64,000 nt of DNA from Watersipora subatra (lineage: Eukaryota > Bryozoa > Gymnolaemata > Cheilostomatida > Watersiporidae). The notes under the pieces are model-generated. The model made no database searches. It saw only the letters and a list, made by a program, of their open reading frames with translations, and was not told where the DNA came from. The stretch's first letter is position 1. Every line of letters begins with the position of its first letter. Position numbers and translations under genes: made by a program. This document shows positions 22,301 through 30,244 of this stretch, one piece after another. The stretch is from assembly GCF_963576615.1 (NCBI RefSeq), contig NC_088708.1:56221196-56285195 (forward strand), read 5' to 3'.

Positions 22301-23538
22301 AGTCAGATCACCTCAAACATCAAACACAATCACAAATGGTAGAAAAATATCGATACTTTTTGATAGAATCAACTATAATTTTATGTAAGTTTATCTTTAA
22401 AAACTGGAAACAGTAGAAATGTGTTAATAATCCACTACTTACTAATACATCCAAATACTTACTAGTAACATTGCATGGTATGGGGAACTCTTCTCTTTTG
22501 TAAATAGTGTAATGCACAGAGGCGGGGTTATCTCCCACGTATAGAGGATGAGTAGTAGTAGGATCGTCGTTAAACAAAAGTCCGGTTGTTTCATAAAGTG
22601 CGCACTTGCCACCGTCAGCCACAAAAAAATCGCAATCGCGACAGACAAAGTCCTTTTCTGTGATGCATGCCATAACACAGCCTTCAGCCAAAACAACTCC
22701 ATTCTCTATGGTTCGCTGGGCCTGAGCATCACGGTATGCGGCCCTCTGAACAACTCGCACCCAACTTAACTGGTATCTCCGATTTTCAGTCGTGTAATTC
22801 ACTTTAAAGTTGTACTCATCAGTAAAAGCGTTGCTGATCTCAATATCGTCACAGTTGGTAACTGTAAATAAGAATACACAGTAAATTCATTAGAAAATAA
22901 GTTACAATCATATTGAACCCTCTCCAACAGCGACATCTTGTGTAAAGAGACAGACAAGCATCCTTATAAGAGCCCGTCATGGGCTACTTTCGACATACAT
23001 TCTAGGGTCCTCTAAATTGGTCACAATTAATGCATAGTTTTTCTTTCATAAAGAGTTTTGCATAATAGTAAAATTTGGCCTAAGCTCAAATTCATGTTTC
23101 AAAGTTTCGAAAAGCACCATCAAGTTTTTTCCAGACTCAACGAGTTTTTATTCAGCTAGTTATAAAAGGTCCACAGATAACAACAAAAACATACACTTGG
23201 TATAAAAGGACTGACACATTATAAAAACTTACATATAAAATGAACTTACATATGATATGTACTCACATATGATATGAACTCACATGCGATATAGAATGAA
23301 CTTACATGTGATATAAAATGAACTTACACATGATATGAAAGAACTTACATGTTCCGAGACTGACTGGGTGTTCAAAGTAAATGCTGTCTCCAAGAATCTC
23401 TTTATCATCCCAAAGACTTTGAGCCTGTGCTATGGAGAACTCAATATTGCTCTGTTGCCCATAGCTATCAGCATTGGAGCCTCCAATAATGAAACATGAT
23501 ATGAAAAATATAGTAACATAGCCTTTTAGCTTTAGCAT
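10365..23538 (-). CDS. PAN/apple-TPR type I membrane protein, 10 exons, complete
   Basis: Coding exons in order: 23538-23349, 22861-22463, 21663-20840, 20256-20119, 19540-19293, 17516-17242, 15978-15874, 14008-13794, 11517-11330, 10458-10365. They total 2,676 nt (891 codons plus stop). The intron phases 1,1,0,0,2,1,1,0,2 all match across junctions with GT/AG ends, which strongly supports the model. Residues 1-23 form a signal peptide. Residues 125-150 carry a CxxxC...CxxC...C pattern typical of PAN/apple folds. Residues about 198-690 are mostly helical with TPR-like repeats. A membrane span lies at about 777-801, followed by a stop-transfer RKK and a 90-residue cytoplasmic tail. N-glycosylation sequons (NVT 194, NAT, NES) fit an extracellular location. 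Function unknown; a surface receptor or adhesion protein is inference. Confidence 0.85.
10586..11230. mobile_element. TTAA-flanked foldback element, family 1 (copy 1)
   Basis: Long terminal inverted repeats of more than 100 bp. Both ends, read inward, carry CAAATTTTAAAAGA, then TTTATCA.AAAGTATAGATA, then TTTGTTTGTT and a GGTGAT word. TTAA flanks both sides (10582-10585, 11231-11234). No transposase is visible, so it is non-autonomous. It lies in the last intron-side region of the PAN-TPR gene, between its exons 9 and 10. Confidence 0.72.
11800..11850 (-). repeat. LINE-like 3' tail fragment
   Basis: Read on the minus strand it shares roughly 45 bp with the end of the LINE relic at 40690-40746: AATATGACTATTGA, then AATAAAGATTGCTC, then a TATA run. 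Probably an extremely 5'-truncated insertion of the same family. Confidence 0.5.
12301..12340. repeat. CAC/CAT microsatellite
   Basis: Imperfect run of CAC and CAT triplets that gives a spurious poly-His reading frame. Confidence 0.85.
12968..13188 (+). repeat. SINE-B copy, first of a tandem pair
   Basis: Starts ACTACCCTGGTAGTCTAGTG and GAAATCATCAGG. A tRNA-like centre follows: A-box-like GATTGGCACCATTGTTAGAG and B-box-like ATGGGTTTGAACAATGC. It ends with a TTGTATTATAGTAAATA word. The next copy begins immediately. Confidence 0.65.
13190..13390 (+). repeat. SINE-B copy, second of a tandem pair
   Basis: Starts CTACCCTGGCAGTCCAAGGC and GAGATCATCAG. It keeps a T-arm/B-box-like GAGAGTTTGAATCCTATTG. 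It is joined head to tail to the preceding copy. Confidence 0.62.
13395..13782 (+). repeat. SINE-A copy, nearly full length
   Basis: Head with CTCGGCGTTGCATGGGTG, TTAAAAAACTGCTTATAAAC and AATAAGAGCTGCGAGG. The tRNA-like middle has CAGCTAAATGGGTTAG (A-box position) and GAGATCAAATCTAC (B-box position). The tail is CTAATCGCTATAACTG to GAGATTTGTATATATAGATA. It ends only 12 bp from the donor of exon 8 of the PAN-TPR gene. Confidence 0.68.
13794..14008 (-). CDS. PAN-TPR gene exon 8: juxtamembrane region and membrane span
   Basis: 71 full codons between acceptor ATTTGCAG and donor GGG|gtaagt. It contains a short extracellular stretch with two cysteines, then the single membrane span YVIIGVSVGLVVIIVIIIG. 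The following exon opens with ILFLRKK, the cytoplasmic boundary. This exon fixes the type I topology. Confidence 0.85.
14224..14617. mobile_element. Short foldback element (TTCACACTATAT ends)
   Basis: Ends are inverted: GTTTCACACTATATAGC at the left and, read inward from the right, GGTTCACACTATATCGCC. Internal sequence has further GC-rich inverted words and an AT palindrome near 14430. No coding capacity; target duplication not clear. Confidence 0.5.
16016..16568. repeat. 29-bp minisatellite, 19 copies
   Basis: Unit TAGCTACACCTACAATG plus TAAGTCTGTTTA, perfectly phased over 553 bp in an intron of the PAN-TPR gene. Units differ mainly in one six-base window (GTAAGT, GTAAAT, AGAAGT or GGAAGT), and GTAAGT tends to alternate with another form, suggesting amplification as dimers. 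There are no unique spacers. Confidence 0.97.
16895..17145 (-). repeat. Array of consensus 5' splice sites (GGTAAGTG repeat)
   Basis: On the gene's coding (minus) strand this is a degenerate 9-10-bp repeat of AGGTAAGTG. I count at least 13 exact GGTAAG words plus several GGTGAG. It lies about 95 bp downstream of the real donor of exon 6 (17242). On the plus strand it reads as a CTTACCTCA repeat and gives spurious HTYHTY reading frames. Confidence 0.9.
19062..19278. repeat. 19-20-bp minisatellite next to an exon donor
   Basis: About 11 units of CACTAGCATTACTACTAGC with small deletions. The array begins about 15 bp downstream (gene direction) of the exon 5 donor at 19293. Confidence 0.92.
20840..21663 (-). 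CDS. PAN-TPR gene exon 3: TPR-like helical domain
   Basis: The longest exon, residues 197-471, opened by an acceptor with a long CT tract and ended by TACAG|gtattt in phase 0. It begins HPYFALGWKAMETGWYTLAK followed by SMFNNATSIDPEFYLAYVGK. This is the W/Y-A-F-A-DP spacing of a TPR hairpin, and more amphipathic helices follow. I recall a similar HP..G..A....Y..A...F..AI..DP..A..YWG signature from other secreted invertebrate TPR proteins, but could not check it here. Confidence 0.8.
21668..21691. repeat. (GA)n microsatellite forming a polypyrimidine tract
   Basis: GA run on the plus strand. On the coding strand it is the CT tract immediately before the exon 3 acceptor, so repeat length could affect splicing. 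Confidence 0.9.
21951..22396. mobile_element. TTAA-flanked foldback element, family 1 (copy 2)
   Basis: 446 bp with inverted ends AGATAAACTTACA, then TTTATCAGAAAGTATCGGTA, then CATTTGTGATTG at the left and its inverted counterpart at the right. The ends match over about 110 bp with scattered changes. TTAA flanks at 21947-21950 and 22397-22400. It sits in an intron between exons 2 and 3 of the PAN-TPR gene. Confidence 0.8.
22463..22861 (-). CDS. PAN-TPR gene exon 2: PAN/apple-like domain
   Basis: Residues 64-196, acceptor TTTACAG and donor ACTA|gtaagt, phase 1 at both ends, as is usual for mobile extracellular domain exons. The core reads GCVMACITEKDFVCRDCDFF followed by a GKCALYETT segment, the C...C...F.C..C.F...G.C.LY pattern of PAN domains. 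A TPR-bearing exon follows directly. The 1-1 phase means the exon could have been shuffled in as a unit. Confidence 0.8.
23225..23350 (-). repeat. Donor-site array that includes the exon 1 splice donor
   Basis: On the coding strand, CATGTAAGTTC-type units recur seven times at 17-22-bp spacing. Five have GTAAGTT and two have GTGAGT. The first unit (23343-23350) is the functional donor of exon 1. Confidence 0.88.
23349..23538 (-). CDS. PAN-TPR gene exon 1: signal peptide
   Basis: ATG at 23538. MLKLKGYVTIFFISCFIIGG is a clear signal sequence, with a likely cut after SNA. The exon ends AACAT|gtaagt in phase 1. Confidence 0.85.
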
Positions 23539-23599
23539 AATTTGAACTTCGACAGATATTCAAGATGGTGGAGTTCTGAAACTACATGTACAATAGGTA

Positions 23600-26500
23600 C
23601 GGACTACCGTAGCTACTAGTGTACCAATGTATCACCGAAGGAAATGCTCTGAACGTTCTCTCACCCAGATCAGCGAATATAAATCATAAAAAGGGCGGAT
23701 GAAATTTCACCATTAGACAAAAATTACCATCAACTCAGTGTGCTCGCACTTTTTATGCTAAAAGGAGCACTTGCACCCATAGAGCCTCTTCAGCGAGGCT
23801 AACTAGATATAATAGCAATGCCAAATTGTTGTGGTTAATGTACCGACCCGGGGGTTGGATCCACCACTGGCGGCCAAGCTAGTAGAGCGAGACGTGGAAT
23901 GATGAATGTTAATCAGACCGGAGTTATAGGCAAGTGTTTGGTACCACTTGCTCAATAATATCGTCAAGGAAGTGTCCTGTTAAAAAAATGGTTTCTGTCA
24001 CATTGGTTTCATTCCAAAAATGATGACGTTCTTTATACATCAGACCATCAGTGAGATTGATGATAGATGAGCATTCATCAGATGAATGAATAAGGCTTGA
24101 TATGAAGTTGGTAGGGTTGGCTGAAGTGATAATCATACTAGTGTTACTCTACTTATGTATTTAGTTTTCAACAAGCCAACATTTTATAAGAAGTCTATAA
24201 AGAGTTTCAGACAGAAACATTTTCCCATGGCTAACCGCAGATAATCATGGCACTACTTACGAGTAATGAGTGCAACGTCACACCACGCGTATCATATTAT
24301 CCTTAATTGCCAGAGTAATATATCAATAGTGGCCCAATAGTTAGAGACTCATTAGCATGCCTAAGACTAGGGAATGTAGATGTCACCTCATGTGAAACTT
24401 TATTATCTAGCAATCCTCGTGTGAATCACATTTAATGACATAAAATATCACTCTCATGAATAATAACTATATGATATATATCTTAGATGGCATGAAAGTT
24501 GAATTCCCTTGTTTATCATGTTACATTGAATATTCGCTATTGTATGATACACATCTATAGGTGTCAGGGAATCCGGGAATCAAATTTGGTGTGTCGCAGA
24601 TTGTCTCTAGGGCTAGTGCAACATATTATCTCTGTCACAGCAACTTACCCTAAGAAGTAGAGTGCTCCAAGTGGTTGAAGAGATGACAGTATATTAATAA
24701 AAGTTCATTTCAACTCTCAGTTTAAGTGTTGTTAAGAATTCATTTTTAAAGTTGATTACGGTATATGATGTCAATAAGACCAACTTTATGCTATAAAAAT
24801 TGGCCATAAATAGATGAAGCAGGTGAACAGCTGGCTAGAGGTGTGGGTTGAGTTTCATATACCAATACTGGTAGTTGACCATCTTTACGCCATAGCAGCA
24901 ATATAATTAGAGTTTAGAGGGTGTGCGGCTGGGTGGAGGTACCAGGTACTATTAAATGACTCTCTTTGAAACACCAATCAGAGTGAAAAAGAACTAAGAA
25001 AACTGTTCTACTAGTTCGAAATACATTTTTTAAGTTACAAAAAGCAACAATACTTGTGTGCGACGCATCTCAAGGTACCTTTCAGCTAGTAATAACTGAA
25101 GCTTTCCTGCTGGCCTATTGAGAACCAAAACAGGAAGCAGTAAACAATTTATTCTGGAATTATTGATGAGTGACCTCAATGGCAATACATGGTATGGCAT
25201 TATTCTCTTTGAAGTTGTTTCCTCACGGGTGAGAATATTGATGTTCTTTTCATCACACCATCCAGCGAGCACCTGTCTGTACCAAAATTACCGTGTCGAC
25301 TAACATGCTTATTTGTCCCATGTATTACTTACATGTATATCTGCTTTAAAAAGCTAAAAAGATACAGACTAAAAGTACATCTTTGTAATTCACCACAGCA
25401 CAATGCGTTTATTAGAGCTATACCAAGCTATGGCATTGCTATCTGTTCACTCTTTGGGCCTTATTAACCCTTGCACCTGAACACCTTCAACAATTAGAGA
25501 ATAGTGAAAAGTGGAGCATCTAGAGTCACTATTCCAAGCGCATGTGCAAGTACATAAACCTCAGCTGGGTTCAGACTAGATGTAGCACATTCATAAGTCG
25601 TACTAGTTAATTTAATTTCATTAGGAAAATATAATCATAACTGAAAAATGGCAACAGGGAATTATTTTTAAACAACTATTCCTGTTATGACATTGAATAA
25701 ATTTTTAAGTTAAAACAATAATTTTAAAAGTAAATCATCAAAGCCAATGACTATACCATTTAATAAATATAGCTTTTGGACTGACAAACAATATAAATTT
25801 TATATAACAAACATCATTACATGATCACTGACATAATATAAGATATGTAATTACGCAATAATCAAATCAAACTCTGATTGTAACAATAATAGAAAACAGT
25901 ATAATAGTTCAATTTGACAATAAAACTTCTAGACTAGCGAAGTGAAGCACCATGTGATTGCGCAATAATTGATGAATAATAACTCGGGTAGAAATCACAG
26001 CTGGCCAATAGGAGTGCAACTGACAGGTGATAAACAGCCTCAACTCTGCAAGAAGACAACTTTGAATGAAACAAAACTCAAATTGATAATCTACTACAAA
26101 GAAAAGTTGAGATTAGCGTTTGAGTTGTTAGAGTCCGCATGGTACAATAAACAGAAATACCCAACAAGAAATCGTCATTACATTACATCAGCTGTGTTTG
26201 GTTTCACTCAGCTTTGAGAAGTCTGAATGACGCCTGGTATTTCTGTTCTGTTTAGCTAAGTGCTTATAAATCTATAGCTACTAGTGGCCATGCTGACTTT
26301 AAACACGTGTCTATATTACTAGACTGACTGACAACGAGCAGTCTAACAACCTAAGTAAAGCAAAAAGCTGTCCTGTTTTAGACTTCAAATTTGGTAAAAT
26401 GGACACTTACTACAATTAGTAAAAATATGCGCTAAAACAAGAATTCCGGTTGAAGAACTTAAACTTTGATGAATAATAAAACAAGTTGCACTATTTGGGT

Positions 26501-27760
26501 TTCTTAAGAGAGCCTAAAGATCAAGCGGATTTACTATTGCCTAAAGTAATTATTGAAATGTGATAACTAAAACTATTAGAAACTATATTAACTTCAAGTA
26601 TTAATACAGCCCTTGGGCGTGAGGAACGGGCAGATGATAATCGAACCTTCTAACATTAAGAGCTTCGGTTAAAAGAAACAGATGAAGTAAAGAAAGCCTA
26701 AAAAACTGCGGCAGAACAGTTTTGGTAGTGATCAATTTCATTTAGTCCGGCACAATTAAAACTTGCATGTGATTGGACAAGCTTTTATCAGCGAATTAAA
26801 TTATTGACTTTATTTATTCACAAATGGTTGATTCAATTGTGATTCTAAAGGCAACAAATAGACTTGCATGATAGCGAGACTTGAAATAGTTGAAACAAAG
26901 TTAATTTTCTGAGTTCGCTAGAGACTGACGTGGCCACTTCTTGTAAACCTTGATTGCTTAGGTTGAGATGCGCATTTCAGAATATCCAGTTTGGTTTTTG
27001 TATGACCGCCTCTTTAGGATGTTGCTATAATCAAGGTGCCTTCGTGCAAATTTTATTATTCAATAGATGTATCCACTGATGTAGGCTAATAAACAATAAT
27101 CAAGGTCTATGCCGCAGGTAGTCAATGGCAAGTCTAATATAAACAACTTGCTGTAACGAATTTGTAGCTTTGAGCTACGCTTGATTGATATAAAGCTAGA
27201 TGCCAGGACTAAACGTCCGCAACTTTTGCAGACGGATATATACCGGTATTTACCATCAATAGATTCCATGAGAAATAATGAGATAGTGAGGTAATATACA
27301 TTATTTATCTAAATGCAGATTATTCTCAGGTTGCACTCACACTATCCTTGATCTTACCTAGTCAGCCTGATCCAGAGCAGATGTGCTTGCAATATGTGAT
27401 ATACTCGGCAGCGCTACCCACTTTGCACACACCCCAGAGACTGAGTGGTATGGTAGAGGCAGCGCCTATCAGTATAATCAGCGCTGCCTCACACTGGCGG
27501 CTAGATGTTGTTTGTAACCTACAAATTTGATAAAGTAGGCACGAATGGTTTTTCTTAGATATTGGACTTCAAGATTTTAATAATATATGTAGCGACTTTG
27601 TAATGGGGAGAACTACAGAAAAATTATCTGATGTTACATCGTAAGGATGTTAGAAACTGTAGTAGGCAGGGACTCAAAACAACTATTTGTAACAGCTTAG
27701 ACACAACTTGCCTCTAATTTAATTATATTTGAACAACAATGATCCAATATCCGTTATTAT
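23600..27760. other. Intergenic stretch, no firm gene
   Basis: A 70-codon minus-strand frame at 23924-24136 (with NET and NVT sequons) has gene-like composition but no supporting junctions. Everything else is AT-rich sequence with chance frames. Confidence 0.45.
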
Positions 27761-27766
27761 ATTAAT

Positions 27767-28152
27767 ACTAGCTGGATGACCGACATTGTCGGAGTATTAA
27801 AAATCAGCTTATAAACAATGAGAGGTAATGTAGTTGCCTGCCACTTGCTATTAGCCTGGCACATTCTAATGGATAATTTGGGTAAGCTCACTAATAAGAG
27901 CTACAGCTCTCCATGACGTTACGCCATCACGCTGCGTCGTAACAGAGAGCGGTAGCGTATTCTCTCCCATATAGCCACATATATCACTTAATGAATCTAT
28001 TAAGCTCGTGTGGCTGAATCGGTAAGGCAGTTGGAATGGTGAATGAGAGGGTCCAAGATCAAATCCTCTGCAATACAGAATCTTTATTCCAAATTTTAAT
28101 AGCTGTAGCCGGACAAACACACATAACAACTTTTAAAAATATACATATAGAC
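27767..28152 (+). repeat. SINE-A copy, full length
   Basis: The best reference copy, about 386 bp. Head ACTAGCTGGATGACCGAC to AAAAATCAGCTTATAAAC. The tRNA-like centre has an A-box-like GTGGCTGAATCGGTAAGG and a B-box-like GGTCCAAGATCAAATCC, about 30 bp apart. The tail is TTTTAATAGCTGTAGCCGG to ATATACATATAGACTAG. A SINE-B copy begins 3 bp later. Confidence 0.72.
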
Positions 28153-28154
28153 TA

Positions 28155-28385
28155 GTACCCTGGCACCCTGGTGTGGTGTGAGAAATTATAATGTGTGCTG
28201 ATAGAGCACAGAGTATAACTAACTGCACAAGTATCGCAAATGGTTACCAAAAGGCAGTCGATTGGTGCAGGTGTTAACATTTCAGTTTACAAAGCTGAAA
28301 ATCATGAGCTCGATCCTCAATAAAAAAAACTTTTTTCATAGCCGAACACGAACACAGCTCTTATTATAGTAGAGATAAGGCTATT
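28155..28385 (+). repeat. SINE-B copy
   Basis: ACCCTGGCACCCTGGTGTGG start. The tRNA-like segment has GTCGATTGGTGCAGGTG and ATCATGAGCTCGATCCTC. The end word is GCTCTTATTATAGTAGAGAT. First of a close pair. Confidence 0.65.
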
Positions 28386-28395
28386 ATTTTTTATA

Positions 28396-28640
28396 CCAGT
28401 ACCCTGGTAGTCTGTTGTGCCGTGGAAGATTGTCAAGTGTGTCATTAAAGCACAGAGAATAAGCATGTACATAATCGTTCAGAAAGGATGGCAGATGGTC
28501 GATTGACGCAATTGTTAGAGCATTGTTAGATCGTAGAGCATCAGGCAACTGAAGCGAACGTAATGAGCTCGAATCAGTTTCCAACCCCAAACCGTGGCTC
28601 TGGACATAAGGACGGCTCTTATTATAGTCCATGTCAAATA
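28396..28640 (+). repeat. SINE-B copy
   Basis: GTACCCTGGTAGTCTGTTGT start, A-box-like GTCGATTGACGCAATTGTTA, and an end word GGCTCTTATTATAGTCCATG. Same strand and register as the copy 240 bp upstream. Confidence 0.65.
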
Positions 28641-28989
28641 TAGTTGGCTATTTTCTGGAGTAGGCTTCAAACAAGCACTAGAGGACTACCTGCAACAACA
28701 TCCTGTTTTGCGTGCTTGAATGATTCAATAAAGCAGTCTGCACAATGTCAGGCTTGTTGTTAACCTCATGATTAAATTGGCTGAAAATCATTCAAGAACT
28801 TTTTAGAAGAAGTCCAGGATCTAGAATGGTAGCTTCTAATTTGCTTTTAGATTTTCAACGTTTATGTTGACTGGTTAATGAGGCTTGTATAGTAATGAGA
28901 GCCAGTTGACTGGCTATCTATTAATAACACAGAATAAATTATCTACCGTGACATGGTACCAATATGGCTAGCTTTTTGTCTTGTCAGTT

Positions 28990-29575
28990 TAAAGTATAAT
29001 TTCTTTCCTAGCTAATGTATACATTGACTGTACACTGGCTATGTATGTATGGACTGTACACTGACTATGTATATAGGGACTGTACGCTGACTATGTATAT
29101 AGGGACTGTACGCTGACTATGTATATATGGACTATACACTGACTATGTATATATGGACTATACACTAACTGTGTATATAGAAACTACACTGACTATGTAT
29201 ATAGGGACTGAACACTATGTATATAGAGACTGTACACTATGTATATAGGGACTATACGCTATGTATATAGGGACTGTACACTATGTATATAGGGACTATA
29301 CGCTATGTATATAGGGACTGTACACTATGTATATAGGGACTGTACACTACGTATATGGGACTGTACACTATGTATATAGGGACTGTACACTATGTATATA
29401 GGGACTGTACACTATGTATATAGAGACTGTACACTATGTATATAGAGACTGTACACTATGTATATAGAGACTGTACACTATGTATATAGAGACTGTACAC
29501 TATGTATATAGGGACTGTACACTACGTATATGGGACTGTACACTATGTATATAGGGACTATACACTGACTAAGAA
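28990..29575. repeat. 22-bp minisatellite
   Basis: Unit TATGTATATAGGGACTGTAC plus AC. The left third uses a longer 28-30-bp unit with an added TGACTA; the right part is nearly homogeneous, so the array has expanded from the right. Confidence 0.95.
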
Positions 29576-29609
29576 GCTGCCAATGTCTCTACTACCTATA
29601 TGCATGTTT

Positions 29610-29668
29610 CTGTCCTAGAGGGTAGTTGCTGTCCTAGAGGGTAGTTGCTGTCCTAGAGGGTAGTTGCT
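29610..29668. repeat. Three tandem 19-bp units
   Basis: Three perfect copies of TGTCCTAGAGGGTAGTTGC. Confidence 0.93.
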
Positions 29669-30244
29669 GCAGAAATCTTACTACACCTAGTACCTATCCT
29701 GTTATAGATCCCAGCAGCCTAGCAAAGACAGAAATGGGTTCTGGTTCATTAAAGAGAGAGGGCTGGCTGGGCACCCTGACTGCAAGACAAATAGCTGAGT
29801 AACAGTTGTCTTTTATGGCTAAAGCATCAGATATTTTCAGCTAATGCTACACATAAGGGGTCTCCAATCACCAATAGTACATACAATGTGAGATAGATGG
29901 AAATTAGAGCACTTTTTATCAGAAATAGCTCTCTCTCTCTCTGGCTTTGTTCATTTCCCATGCCCCACAATGTTTCCTGTTTATGATCAATTTACACCAC
30001 TGATTGCAAGTGGTTTGCACTGATGAGCCAGCAAAAGAGAACAGAATATAAAACAAATCAAGGTTCACAGGCTATGAATGTGAAAACAACACATTGTCAT
30101 GGTAGGTTCACCCTTCCAGGCTTCTCAGGCTTCTGAACAGTATTAATAGAGAGAAACAATGACTAATATACAGTAGAATGCTCCGATAATGATGAAACCC
30201 AGTTATGAAAGTAGCCACTTCACATCTTATTATAACCAGTAAGG

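Noticed and set aside
23845-23875. CCCGGG and GGATCC close together, resembling a cloning linker
   Set aside because: Six-base sites can occur by chance; no flanking vector sequence is seen.
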